64,000 nucleotides of DNA from Candidatus Avelusimicrobium aviculae (GCA_944324655.1 CALUXF010000003.1:1-64000); one strand, 5' to 3'; shown: positions 48,595 through 57,533, counted from the first letter of the stretch. The notes: generated from the sequence alone by a model not told the origin. Translations and numbers: made by a program.

Positions 48595-50872
48595 GGAAAT
48601 CTCCTTTAATAAAATCCCGGTTGGTTTTAAAATCTGTACGCAGGCCGCGCTGCCGGGCGGCCTCTATTTGCGCACCCGTTTGTTTGGCGCGCAGCATCTC
48701 CAGCTTGGGTTTAAGCATGGAAGACGACACCTGAAACGCCAGCGCGGGGTTGCCGGATTCGTCCGTCAAGTTTTCCGCCAATGCGCCGGAACGGGAGGTG
48801 TTGTTAAACATCGTCCATATAATAATATCAAAATTTTCTTCTACCCAGTTTACCCATCCCTGCACCATGGCGGAAATGGTAGGCCCCTGGGTATAGGCGT
48901 TGTTAATGGTCATGTGGCCGCCGGCAAAATCGGCCGATACGGCTAAATCTTCATACGGCACGTCTCTAAGCACTTGGCCCACTTTAAAACTTCCGGCGCG
49001 TTCCATGCGGTGCATTAAGATAAACGGGGTAAAGGTGATATTTAGCGCTTTTTGTTCTTCGGCCAATTTTTCCATTTGGTGTATGACCCCGTCCTGCATG
49101 CGCGCGTCCAGCGTGCCGTCCAAACGTTTCATGCCGGGCAAAAGGCCTTTAAAATCAAACTCCGCGTAAAAACTGTTGCCGGAAATCACTTCCGATGAAA
49201 ACGTATCCGCAGACAATGTCCCCGCGAAATTAGGCATAAACTTAGGCAAGCGGTCCCTAAAGTTTTCAAGCCAAGCCAGTTGGCCGGTAACCTTGGGTTT
49301 GGCTTTCACGGTTTTGGTGCGGCCGATAACCGTAACAAAATCCTGCACCACTTCAATAAAGGCCATGGGGTCAAAATGTTTTAAATAAATATTGGTGCGT
49401 ATGCGGCGGTTGGAAGAAGTTAACTTGTTGACCGATAAATTCATTTTTAACGGGATACCGTTAAGCTCCCCGGAAGCGATGTTGGCGTATAAATTGCCCT
49501 TGCGGTATGTGCCGGAAAAATCCAATTTATCAAAAACGCTCCGGTCCACCGTTACTTTTCCGGAAGTTAAACGGGCGTACAAATCCGTAAAGTTTTGGGC
49601 GGCGGAAAATTCCCCGCTGGCTCCCTCTACCGGGAAATAATAAAACTCACCCGATACGTCCTGCAGAGACAAATCCAGCTTGGGAAGGCTCCACTTTCCC
49701 TCTTGGCGCAGCAAACGCGCGTCCAGAGAAGTTTTGCCCGTTAATTTATACGGGCTTAACCGGGGATAATTTTTACTCCAGGCGGCCAGGTCCAGCGGAT
49801 CGGTGGCAAAGGAAATATCCGCCGTCCAAGGGGTTTGGGTAAAATCCGCCTCTGCGGAAGCAGTGATATTTGCATCATCGGCCAATATAAGGGCTTCGCT
49901 TAGCTTTAGCAAACGGTAACCGTTAGAAAGAGAACCTTTTAAACGCATGGAAGACTGGGGAAGGTAAAATTCGCCCCAATCATCTTTAAATAAAGACAGG
50001 TCTTTTCCTTCAAACGCGGGGATTTGGGCCCGGATGTTAAAATAAGGCGTATATAAATTATCCAAATCCACCGTTAAAGAAACCGGCTTTCTAAAAACAA
50101 ATACCTGCGCGCGCAAACTGCGCAAGGCAAAATCCTTCCAGTGGAAATTGGCAAAATTAACATGCCCCGTCCCTTTAATATCAATATCGGAAATATTGTC
50201 CTGCCACTTGTTGCGCAAGACAAATTCCGCATGGAAACGGGAAAGCTCATTAAAACGCAGGCGTTCAAAATGTAAATTTACACCATAAACGGCATGGCTG
50301 GTTTGGTTTTGCAAATCTTTATAGCTAAATACGCCGTCTTTCACCGTCCAGTCTTCCGCGCTGACAGTTAAACTCTCCCCCGAAGAGCTGCGGTACACAT
50401 GGCTTTGGGCGGAAGATATTTTTACTTCCGGCACGTTATGGCGCCCGTCCTCTCCCCGCACAATGTTAACGCGCGGGCGGTTTAAAGTAACTTCATCAAT
50501 TACCAATTGGTGGTCCAACAGCGGAAGCAATTTAAAGTGGACAAAAACAGACTCGGCCGACAGCAACGCCTCTCCGTGCGCCACGTCACTGTCTAAGACG
50601 GAAAAACCTTTTAATTCCAGCGTATTAAAAAAACGCAAATCCAACGAATTGATAATTACCGGGCGGTTTAGGGCCAATTGCAGCTGGCGGGTGATTTCTT
50701 CGCTTAAGTATTGGGCGTTAAAAAATTTAATAAACAATACCCAGCATACCGTCAGCAAACAGAGCAAAAACATAACGGCAAACATGACCGTGCGCAAAGT
50801 TAAAACACAACACGCGCCGATAAACCGAAACAGCCAAAATGTTTTTTTTGTTCGTTTCTTTTTTGCCGCCAT
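48581..50872 (-). CDS. AsmA-family envelope protein
   Basis: A 763-residue protein with an N-terminal membrane helix (about 12-48) and a very long beta-strand-rich body: repeated sections such as VIINSLDLRFFNTLELKGFSVLD, ADISFATDPLDLAAWSKNYPRLSPYKLTG and the C-terminal VLRDVPYEDLAVSADFAGGHMTINNAYTQGPTISAMVQGWVNW. This is the AsmA/TamB-type plan, thought to form a lipid-carrying groove between inner and outer membranes. C-terminal tail includes KPKLEMLRAKQTGAQIEAARQRGLR. It lies in a unit M50-like peptidase, AsmA-like, pyrE. GGAAGGG precedes ATG. Confidence 0.85.
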   Translation of the reverse strand: MAAKKKRTKKTFWLFRFIGACCVLTLRTVMFAVMFLLCLLTVCWVLFIKFFNAQYLSEEITRQLQLALNRPVIINSLDLRFFNTLELKGFSVLDSDVAHGEALLSAESVFVHFKLLPLLDHQLVIDEVTLNRPRVNIVRGEDGRHNVPEVKISSAQSHVYRSSSGESLTVSAEDWTVKDGVFSYKDLQNQTSHAVYGVNLHFERLRFNELSRFHAEFVLRNKWQDNISDIDIKGTGHVNFANFHWKDFALRSLRAQVFVFRKPVSLTVDLDNLYTPYFNIRAQIPAFEGKDLSLFKDDWGEFYLPQSSMRLKGSLSNGYRLLKLSEALILADDANITASAEADFTQTPWTADISFATDPLDLAAWSKNYPRLSPYKLTGKTSLDARLLRQEGKWSLPKLDLSLQDVSGEFYYFPVEGASGEFSAAQNFTDLYARLTSGKVTVDRSVFDKLDFSGTYRKGNLYANIASGELNGIPLKMNLSVNKLTSSNRRIRTNIYLKHFDPMAFIEVVQDFVTVIGRTKTVKAKPKVTGQLAWLENFRDRLPKFMPNFAGTLSADTFSSEVISGNSFYAEFDFKGLLPGMKRLDGTLDARMQDGVIHQMEKLAEEQKALNITFTPFILMHRMERAGSFKVGQVLRDVPYEDLAVSADFAGGHMTINNAYTQGPTISAMVQGWVNWVEENFDIIIWTMFNNTSRSGALAENLTDESGNPALAFQVSSSMLKPKLEMLRAKQTGAQIEAARQRGLRTDFKTNRDFIKGDFHAKK

Positions 50873-50886
50873 AGCCCTTCCGCCCG

Positions 50887-51573
50887 CTATACCGCGTTAG
50901 AGATGAGTTCCACTATATAGTTTACTAAAATTCGCCAGGTATTATAGGTTCCGCCCCATACATTTCGCAGGGATTGAAGCAAAGAAACCTGCTCCGGAAA
51001 CAAAATCTTGCACAAAAGCGCCAAAATAATGATGTTTACCAAGGTAATGGAAATAGCTGAAAAAACTTTTCCCCCCGCCATTTTTAAATCCGGCTGCTGG
51101 GCTTCAAATAAAGTTTTAAACGTTTGAATAAAATGAAAAGCCGTAAAAAAACCCACGCCAAACACAAAAACAAGCCGGTATGGTTCCATATCCCGCCACA
51201 AACTAAGCCCGCAATACAACAACCCCAGCAACACCGTATACGCGGGGATAAAATAAGGGGACAGCGCCACAAACGCATTGCATTGGGTTAATTTTACGTA
51301 TCCGCTGTCTTTGCCTACGTGAATATCCCGTATGCGGCAGCCGCACAGCAGGGCGGCTACGGCGTGGGTCAGTTCATGCCCCAGCACATACATGCGGGAA
51401 AAAGTATAAAACCCAAAATGAATGCCGGCATATACCCCTATCCCCAGTAAAAAACACAAAAAAGTTTTAAAATTTCCCAGTCCGGCGTATAATAAGCGCG
51501 CGGTTTGCGCCGCCGCAAAAAACAGCGTAGGCAAAAACAAAACGGCCACAACGGTTTTTAAAAAATTACGCAT
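50887..51573 (-). CDS. M50-like membrane metallopeptidase candidate
   Basis: A 228-residue protein with five or six membrane helices and HELTH (residues 66-70) inside the segment RMYVLGHELTHAVAALLCGCRI, as in site-2 or SpoIVFB-like M50 peptidases. The usual second motif (N/D-P-D-G) is not obvious; a candidate is ALSPYFIPAY. Therefore activity is likely but not certain. Start at ATG 51573 overlaps the lipoate ligase stop by one base (TAATG), so translation is coupled. Two alternative upstream ATG exist (51591), inside lplA. Role unknown; possibly regulated intramembrane cleavage. Confidence 0.78.
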   Translation of the reverse strand: MRNFLKTVVAVLFLPTLFFAAAQTARLLYAGLGNFKTFLCFLLGIGVYAGIHFGFYTFSRMYVLGHELTHAVAALLCGCRIRDIHVGKDSGYVKLTQCNAFVALSPYFIPAYTVLLGLLYCGLSLWRDMEPYRLVFVFGVGFFTAFHFIQTFKTLFEAQQPDLKMAGGKVFSAISITLVNIIILALLCKILFPEQVSLLQSLRNVWGGTYNTWRILVNYIVELISNAV

Positions 51574-52262
51574 TAGAATTTTTCGTTCCATGCGGGAGTA
51601 AGATAACGCTCCCGCTCCAATATAAAAGTTTTTTCCAATAATTCCGCGCCGGCGCCGCGGGCCGCCAGCCGTACGCCAAAACAATTCTCCACCCCGGCGA
51701 TAACGGCCCTTTTTAAAGCCGGGCTTTGCCGCGCGCCCGGCAACTGCAAAGAGCCTTGATATAAAACCGCCCGTTCAAAACGGCGTATGGCACCGCCCAA
51801 AATTTTGTGCCCGTCTGCAGACAGCAAATCGTTTTCCACCGGGTTTGCAAAACACGCCCCCGCCGCGCCGTTACGGGCTGGCGCATAGGCCAGCGGGTCC
51901 GTTTTGCCCCAAGCATGCACAGGCGCTAACGCGCCCAGCGTGTTTTGAATAGCGCCGTGAAGTTTTTCATAAATGGCAGACGGGCGAAGCGCGCTTTCAA
52001 ACAAACAAGAGAAGGTTAAATCCTCTTCATGAAACACCATGCCCCCGCCTGTCGGGCGGCGCACGCAATCAAAAAACCCTTTGGCGGCCGCCGCCGGTTT
52101 TACCAAACCAACGGGCTGGCCGTAGCCAAACGTAACCGCCTTGCCGGGAACCCACCGGTAAAACCGAAGCCACACCCCCCCGCTGTAAAGAGCGGCGCAA
52201 ACGTCATCAAACGCCATATGCCGGGCCACCGTAAACAAAGGGGTATTTAGCAATACATTCAT
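51573..52262 (-). CDS. lplA: lipoate-protein ligase A family
   Basis: A 229-residue protein of the biotin/lipoyl protein ligase family. RRPTGGGMVFH (about 68-78) is the lipoate-binding loop and KILGGAIRRFERAVLYQGSLQL the conserved lysine/strand segment. It attaches lipoate to carrier proteins; GcvH, encoded 3 kb upstream on the same strand, is the obvious target. The protein is shorter than LplA of E. coli (lacks the C-terminal domain). A TAAAAT box (minus strand 52269-52274) lies 6 bases before ATG: leaderless. Could be an octanoyltransferase (LipM-like). Confidence 0.85.
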   Translation of the reverse strand: MNVLLNTPLFTVARHMAFDDVCAALYSGGVWLRFYRWVPGKAVTFGYGQPVGLVKPAAAAKGFFDCVRRPTGGGMVFHEEDLTFSCLFESALRPSAIYEKLHGAIQNTLGALAPVHAWGKTDPLAYAPARNGAAGACFANPVENDLLSADGHKILGGAIRRFERAVLYQGSLQLPGARQSPALKRAVIAGVENCFGVRLAARGAGAELLEKTFILERERYLTPAWNEKF

Positions 52263-52299
52263 GTGTATATTTTAGCAGTTATTATGAATAGCAAGCCCA

Positions 52300-52332
52300 T
52301 AAAAACGCCGGGCAAATAAAAATTGCCCGGCG
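52300..52332 (-). terminator. terminator of the glycine cleavage operon
   Basis: Ten-bp stem CGCCGGGCAA/TTGCCCGGCG followed on the minus strand by TTTTTAT. Confidence 0.88.
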
Positions 52333-52351
52333 CAAAATAACGGCAGAATCC

Positions 52352-53803
52352 TTATTTCCAGCGCAAGTTGGGCTCGCGCGCGGCGGACACTTCATCAATG
52401 CGTTTGACGCATTGGCCGTTCGGGGCCGCTTTGACCGTATCCGGCTGGGCTTGGATTTCTTGATAAATACTTTCCATCGCCCGGATAAACGCGTCCAGCA
52501 TGTCTTTATTTTCCGTTTCCGTAGGCTCTATCATCAACGCTTCCGGCACAATTAACGGGAAATAAATGGTAGGCGCGTAAAAACCATAATCCAGCAGGCG
52601 TTTGGCTACGTCCGTGGTGTGTACGCCGTTCATTTGGGCGGGAACGGTTTGCAAAACGCACTCGTGCATGCAAACGCGGTCAAAAAACGCCGGGAATTTA
52701 TCTTTCAGGCAAACGCGCACATAGTTGGCGTTTAGTATGGCTTTTTCGGCAATATTTTTTAACGTATTTCCGTCATGCTGGCGCAAATACGCGTACGCGC
52801 GCAAACATACGCCGATATTGCCGTAAAACGCTTTCATGCGGCCCAAACTTTTGGGCATTTTGCCCTGCAAGGTGTATTTGCCGTTTTTCTCCGTTACAAT
52901 GGGCTTGGGAAGAAACGGCGCCACATGCGCGGCCGCTCCCACCGGGCCGGAGCCGGGCCCGCCGCCGCCATGCGGGGCGGCAAACGTTTTGTGCAGGTTA
53001 AAATGCAGCAAATCCACGCCGAAATCAGCCGGCTTGGCCAAACCCAAAAGCGCGTTAAAGTTGGCCCCGTCCATATACAAAAGCGCCCCCGCCGCGTGCA
53101 CCATGCGGGCAATTTCCACAATATCTTTTTCAAACAGGCCCACCGTGTTGGGAACGGTAAGCATCACAACGGCCGTACGTTCGCTTAGGGCGCAAGACAA
53201 GGCTTCTTTGTTTACGCAGCCGTCCGGGCCGGACTGTATGTTAATAACCGTAAACCCGCCCATATTGGCGGTGGCGGGGTTGGTGCCGTGGGCCGTATCG
53301 GGCACGATGACTTCCGTGCGTTTTTTGTCTTTGCGCGCGGCATGATAGGCTTTGGCCGTCATAATGCCAGTTAATTCCCCATGCGCTCCGGCGGCGGGCT
53401 GTAATGTAAAAGCGGACAAACCGGTAATTTCTTTTAGCATTTCCTGCAAGCCATACATCATTTTCAGCGTACCCTGTACGCCGCTTTCCGGCGTGAAAGG
53501 ATGCGCCCCGGCAAAGCTTTCCAACGCGGTGAAAGCGTCGTAGGCTTTGGGGTTGTATTTCATGGTGCAAGACCCCAGCGGATAAAAGCGGCTGTCTAAA
53601 CAATAATTTTTTTCAGACAGGGCGGTAAAATGGCGCACGGCGTCAAATTCGCTCAGTTCCGGCAGTTTGGGCGCGGAAGGGCGAAGCATATCCTGCGGCA
53701 AATAAGTCTGGGCGGGTTTTTGCGCTTTTTCCACCCGCACGCCGCGGCGGCCGGGGCGGGATTTTTCTATAGACAGCATATTGGTTTGCCATATTTCCTG
53801 CAT
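52352..53803 (-). CDS. gcvPB: glycine dehydrogenase (decarboxylating) subunit 2
   Basis: A 483-residue PLP enzyme, the beta half of the two-subunit P-protein. PLSCSCTMKYNP is present as YPLGSCTMKYNPK, VPDTAHGTNPATANMGG binds PLP, and NLHKTFAAPHGGGGPGSGPVG contains the PLP lysine. It decarboxylates glycine and passes the aminomethyl group to GcvH. It is one base from gcvPA. Length normal. Confidence 0.96.
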   Translation of the reverse strand: MQEIWQTNMLSIEKSRPGRRGVRVEKAQKPAQTYLPQDMLRPSAPKLPELSEFDAVRHFTALSEKNYCLDSRFYPLGSCTMKYNPKAYDAFTALESFAGAHPFTPESGVQGTLKMMYGLQEMLKEITGLSAFTLQPAAGAHGELTGIMTAKAYHAARKDKKRTEVIVPDTAHGTNPATANMGGFTVINIQSGPDGCVNKEALSCALSERTAVVMLTVPNTVGLFEKDIVEIARMVHAAGALLYMDGANFNALLGLAKPADFGVDLLHFNLHKTFAAPHGGGGPGSGPVGAAAHVAPFLPKPIVTEKNGKYTLQGKMPKSLGRMKAFYGNIGVCLRAYAYLRQHDGNTLKNIAEKAILNANYVRVCLKDKFPAFFDRVCMHECVLQTVPAQMNGVHTTDVAKRLLDYGFYAPTIYFPLIVPEALMIEPTETENKDMLDAFIRAMESIYQEIQAQPDTVKAAPNGQCVKRIDEVSAAREPNLRWK

Positions 53804-53804
53804 A

Positions 53805-55118
53805 TTAAATCCCCCTCAGCGCGTCGGCAAAATGTTGCAAGTCTTGCACGGTTTTGGTTTCGGTGGCGCATAAAAGCAGGCAGTCCGCCAAGTCTTTTTG
53901 TTCCAGCGCGTATACGCCAAAACCTTTTTTGGCTAATTTTTGTACGGCTTTCTTAGCCGGGAACGGGCACTGCAGCACAAACTCGTTAAAAAACGGGCCG
54001 GTGAATTTTAATTTGTATCCGTCTATATTAGAAACCAAATCCGCCAGCTGGTGGGCGCGGTCCACATTCAGCTCCGCCGTTTCTTTTAGCCCCTGCGGCC
54101 CCAGCAAAGTTAAATAGATAAGCGCATTCAGCGCGCAAAGCGCCTCGTTGGAACAAATGTTGGAAGCCGCTTTTTCACGCCTAATATGCTGCTCGCGCGC
54201 TTGCAGGGTAAGCACAAAAGCGCGTTTGCCGTCTTTGTCTTTTGCCATGCCCACAATGCGCCCCGGCATTTGGCGTTTGTAAGCTTCTTTGCAGGCAAAC
54301 AAACCCAGCCCCGGCCCGCCAAAATGCATGGCGTTGCCAAAAGGCTGCCCTTCGCCCACGGCAAAGTCCGCCCCGTAGGAACCGGGCGTACGCAACAGAC
54401 CCAGGCTCATGGCTTGAAATACATACACAAACAAAGCTCCCTTGGCGTGGGCCAGTTCACCCAGCCGCTGGGCGTCTTCCAACTGACCGTAAAAATTGGG
54501 GTTGGCCAGCACCAGGCAGGAAGTTTGCTCATCCAGCAGTGTCTGCGCGGACTGTACGTCCAGCGTGCCGTTTACGCAAGGGACTTCCCGCACGCTTACC
54601 TGCGGGAAATGCTGCAAATACGTGTGCAACACTTCTTTATAATGCGGGTGAAGCGCCGCGCTGATTAACACTTTCTGCCGGTTGTTAATGCGCACGCAGG
54701 CCAGCACGGCTTCCGCCATGGCGGTGGCGCCGTCATAATGGGAGGCGTTGCTTACGTCCATATCTGTCAGCGCGCAAACGCAGCTTTGAAACTCATAAAT
54801 GGTTTGCAGAGTGCCTTGGCTGGCTTCGGCCTGGTAGGGGGTGTAGGCGGTTAAAAATTCCCCGCGGGAACTTAAGGCGTTTACCGCGGCCGGGATAAAA
54901 TGTTCATAGCACCCGGCGCCGATAAAATTTTTAAGCGGCTTATTGAGCGCCCCTAATTCTTTTATATGGGCGGTAAGCTGCGCCTCAGTCAGGGCTTGGG
55001 GCAGGTTAAAATGGGGATAAACCAAATCCTGCGGGATATTAAGCAACTCCCGCACGGACGATGCGCCTATGCGGGCAAGCATTTCTTTTTCTTCGGTTGG
55101 AGTATGTGGGATAAACAT
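53805..55118 (-). CDS. gcvPA: glycine dehydrogenase (decarboxylating) subunit 1
   Basis: A 437-residue alpha half of the P-protein, matched by MFIPHTPTEEKEML, FIGAGCYEHFIPAAVNAL, EFLTAYTPYQAEASQGTLQTIYEFQS and DMDVSNASHYDGATAMAEA. It forms the alpha2beta2 glycine decarboxylase with gcvPB. AGAGG lies before ATG 55118; a hairpin resembling a terminator stands between it and gcvH. Confidence 0.96.
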   Translation of the reverse strand: MFIPHTPTEEKEMLARIGASSVRELLNIPQDLVYPHFNLPQALTEAQLTAHIKELGALNKPLKNFIGAGCYEHFIPAAVNALSSRGEFLTAYTPYQAEASQGTLQTIYEFQSCVCALTDMDVSNASHYDGATAMAEAVLACVRINNRQKVLISAALHPHYKEVLHTYLQHFPQVSVREVPCVNGTLDVQSAQTLLDEQTSCLVLANPNFYGQLEDAQRLGELAHAKGALFVYVFQAMSLGLLRTPGSYGADFAVGEGQPFGNAMHFGGPGLGLFACKEAYKRQMPGRIVGMAKDKDGKRAFVLTLQAREQHIRREKAASNICSNEALCALNALIYLTLLGPQGLKETAELNVDRAHQLADLVSNIDGYKLKFTGPFFNEFVLQCPFPAKKAVQKLAKKGFGVYALEQKDLADCLLLCATETKTVQDLQHFADALRGI

Positions 55119-55135
55119 AAAACCTCTGTTAGTAA

Positions 55136-55159
55136 AAACCCCCGCTTGCGGCGGGGGAA
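55136..55159 (-). terminator. internal terminator/attenuator between gcvH and gcvPA
   Basis: Minus strand: stem CCCCCGC/GCGGGGG (loop CGCAA) followed by TTTTTACT. It lies inside the operon and could lower gcvPA-gcvPB expression relative to gcvTH. Confidence 0.6.
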
Positions 55160-55177
55160 TTTAAAAGGCCGCAACCA

Positions 55178-55558
55178 TTATTTTTGGATAGTGGTTTGGT
55201 AAGCGGAAAGGTCCATCAGCGCTTCATAATCGGCCGGGGCCGTCATCTTAATCTTAAACAACCAGCCGCCGGCGTGCGGTTCACGGTTAACCAGGCCCGG
55301 GTCATTATTCAGCGCGGTGTTGACTTCAATTACTTCCCCGCTGACAGGGGCGTAAATTTCCGAGGCGGATTTAACGGACTCAATCACACAGCAGTTCTGC
55401 CCCGCGGTTACCTGCTGGCCCACTTTAGGCAAATCCACAAAAACAATATCGCTGATTTCTTCCTGCGCGTGGTTGCTGATACCCACGGTGGCAATGTCCC
55501 CTTCCATATGGGCCCATTCATGGGTTTTGGCGTAACGGCTGTTTTCTGCATTATGCAT
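55178..55558 (-). CDS. gcvH: glycine cleavage system H protein
   Basis: A 126-residue lipoyl carrier. ESVKSASEIYAPVSGEVIEVN contains the lipoylated lysine K63; the fold is typical from ENSRYAKTHEWAHMEG to the C-terminal NPADYEALMD-like part (KMTAPADYEALMDLSAYQ). AGGAACC-type site upstream. Between gcvT and gcvPA in the operon. Confidence 0.97.
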   Translation of the reverse strand: MHNAENSRYAKTHEWAHMEGDIATVGISNHAQEEISDIVFVDLPKVGQQVTAGQNCCVIESVKSASEIYAPVSGEVIEVNTALNNDPGLVNREPHAGGWLFKIKMTAPADYEALMDLSAYQTTIQK

Positions 55559-55578
55559 ATAAAGGTTCCTCCCTGATA

Positions 55579-56655
55579 CTACACTCTGTTTTTATAAAAC
55601 GGCGTTTTGGTTACTGCCGCCGGTATACGGCGGGAGTGGATTTCTATTTCCACCTGCGCACCGGGCGTTAAGCCCGCCTGCGCGTAGCCAACGGCAATCC
55701 CTTTAAACAACGGGGAAAAGGTGCCGCTGGTTACAAAACCTATTTCTTGTCCTTCATAAAAAATCTTGCACCCGTGGCGGGGCACGCCCGCGCCTTTTAG
55801 TTCAAAAGCGGTTAATTTTTGTTTAACGCCTTGGGCTTTTTGCTTTTCCAAGGCCGGCTTGCCGATAAAATCCTCTTTATTCAATTTCACCACCCAGCCG
55901 CAGGCCGCTTCGTACGGGGTGCGTGTTTGATCCGCGTCCTGGCCGTTAAGCAGGTAGCCGGCTTCCAAGCGAAGTACGTCCCGCGCGCCCAAACCGCACG
56001 GCGCTACCCCGGCCGCCAGCAGCGCGTCCCACAGTTTTACAATGGCCGCGGGGCTAAGCATAATTTCGGCCCCGTCCTCGCCCGTGTAACCGGTGCGGGT
56101 GACGTAGCCTTCTTCCCCAAACAGCTGCACTTTTTGTATGTGAAACCGCGGCAGCGCGCCAATGCCGGGCAAAAGGGTTTCCAGCTTTTCCAGCGCTTGC
56201 GGCCCTTGCAGGGCGATCATGCCGTAGCGGTCGCTCGCGTCCGTAACGGTTACGTGAAAGCGGGTGGATTGTTTTTGCATCCAGTCAAAATCTTCCTGGC
56301 GGCAGGCGGCGTTCACCACTATTAAAAATTTTTCCGCATCCAGGCAAAAAGCAATCATGTCATCTATAATGGTTCCCTGCGGGGTAAGCATATGCGTATA
56401 GGTACCGGCGGACGGGTCTTTCTTGATATTGTTGCAGGTAATATATTGCACAAAGGGGTAGGCGTCTTTGCCTTCCACCCAAATTTGCCCCATGTGGGAC
56501 ACGTCAAACATGCCGGCGGCTTCCCGCACGGCTTTATGTTCGGCAATAATGCTTTGAAACTGCACCGGCAGCAGCCAGCCGTGGAAATCCACCATGCGCC
56601 CGCCCGCTTGGCAGCAGGCGTTATAAAGCGGAGTGGTTTTTAAATCGTTTGTCAC
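55579..56655 (-). CDS. gcvT: glycine cleavage system T protein
   Basis: A 358-residue aminomethyltransferase: TPLYNACCQAGGRMVDFHGWLLPVQF, FDVSHMGQIWV, NDMIAF-like DDMIAFCLDAEKFLIVVNAA, EVGYTGEDG-type TRTGYTGEDGAEI and RLEAGYLLNGQD. Transfers the one-carbon unit to tetrahydrofolate. I set the start at GTG 56655, since GGAGG lies 7 bases upstream, rather than ATG 56682, which would fall almost inside the -10 box. First gene of gcvT-H-PA-PB. Confidence 0.93.
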   Translation of the reverse strand: MTNDLKTTPLYNACCQAGGRMVDFHGWLLPVQFQSIIAEHKAVREAAGMFDVSHMGQIWVEGKDAYPFVQYITCNNIKKDPSAGTYTHMLTPQGTIIDDMIAFCLDAEKFLIVVNAACRQEDFDWMQKQSTRFHVTVTDASDRYGMIALQGPQALEKLETLLPGIGALPRFHIQKVQLFGEEGYVTRTGYTGEDGAEIMLSPAAIVKLWDALLAAGVAPCGLGARDVLRLEAGYLLNGQDADQTRTPYEAACGWVVKLNKEDFIGKPALEKQKAQGVKQKLTAFELKGAGVPRHGCKIFYEGQEIGFVTSGTFSPLFKGIAVGYAQAGLTPGAQVEIEIHSRRIPAAVTKTPFYKNRV

Positions 56656-56680
56656 AAAAGGGCCTCCAAAGTATATGTTC

Positions 56681-56712
56681 ATTGTATAAAATTTAACCGT
56701 TTTTTATACAAT
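56681..56712. promoter_or_regulatory. palindromic bidirectional promoter
   Basis: An 11-bp inverted repeat (56681-56691 and 56702-56712, centre about 10 bases) gives the same promoter on both strands. Plus: TTGTAT 56682-56687, 17-bp spacer, TATACA 56705-56710. Minus: TTGTAT 56711-56706, 17-bp spacer, TATACA 56688-56683. Each -35 overlaps the other strand's -10, so the two directions should compete. Confidence 0.7.
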
Positions 56713-56718
56713 ATACAT

Positions 56719-57489
56719 ATGGCAGATACACAAAGCGTAATCAGCGACGTAAAATTATTTATAGAACGCCTGAAAAAGGAACTTCCGGAAGTGTTTTCAA
56801 CCCCCTCCGGCCCGGCAGAGGGCAGCGGCCCCGCGCCTGAAAACCGCGTATTGTATAACGGGGATTTGTACCAAGCCCGCATGTACCTGACGCCGGACCA
56901 GGAAGAAGGAGTGGCTTTTGACGGGGAAATCTTTCACGTTTATCTGCAAAGCAAAACGGCCGACCCCAGCGCCTTGGTTACCCAGTGGCTGAGGGACAAA
57001 GCCGGCGAAACCCTGCGCCAAAAAACCCAGCAATGGGCTGAAAAAATGGGCGTAGAATACAACAACATTACCATTAAGGACCAACGCACGCTGTGGGCCA
57101 GCTGCTCGGGTAAGAAAAACATCAATTATTCTTACCGCATTATCAAAATGCCGCTGGCGGTGCAGGATTATTTAATCGTGCATGAACTTTCCCACCTGGT
57201 GCATATGAACCACGGGCAGGAATACTGGCAGCTGGTAGCCCAATACTGCCCCGATTACAACCACCACCGCAAATGGCTAAATGAAAACAAAGGCTCCATT
57301 TTTGCCGATGTGGAACTGACTTACCGGGAAGAAGAGGAAAATAGACCTTCCACCCAAGAGCCCGCGCAAGAAGCGCAACCGGCGGAAGAACCTGCAACTC
57401 CGGCAAAGGAACAAACCCCCGCGCAAGAGGCCCCGCAGGCAAACGAGTCCCCAACACAAGGGCAGGCCGCCAAAGAAGAACAAAACTAG
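56719..57489 (+). CDS. DUF45/YgjP-type metallopeptidase with low-complexity tail
   Basis: A 256-residue protein with a zincin motif HELSH (H155, E156, H159) and a third histidine H165 in MNHGQEYW, as in the DUF45/YgjP/SprT-like group. RTLWASCSGKKNINYSYRI before it is family typical. Zinc-binding peptidase domain spans about 45-200; residues 205-256 are a P/A/E/Q-rich tail that looks disordered. No signal peptide: cytoplasmic. Substrate unknown. A -10-like box lies 6-8 bases before ATG, no ribosome-binding site, so the mRNA may be leaderless. Divergent to gcvT. Confidence 0.9.
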   Translation: MADTQSVISDVKLFIERLKKELPEVFSTPSGPAEGSGPAPENRVLYNGDLYQARMYLTPDQEEGVAFDGEIFHVYLQSKTADPSALVTQWLRDKAGETLRQKTQQWAEKMGVEYNNITIKDQRTLWASCSGKKNINYSYRIIKMPLAVQDYLIVHELSHLVHMNHGQEYWQLVAQYCPDYNHHRKWLNENKGSIFADVELTYREEEENRPSTQEPAQEAQPAEEPATPAKEQTPAQEAPQANESPTQGQAAKEEQN

Positions 57490-57507
57490 CCGTTTTGTCC
57501 ATTTAAT

Positions 57508-57533
57508 AAACCCCGTCTTGGACGGGGTTTTTA
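57508..57533 (+). terminator. intrinsic terminator
   Basis: Ten-bp stem AAACCCCGTC/GACGGGGTTT, loop TTG, T run. Confidence 0.9.

Noticed and set aside
56655-56720. Glycine riboswitch before the gcv operon
   Set aside because: Only about 30 bases separate the gcvT start from the promoter; no room for the aptamers.
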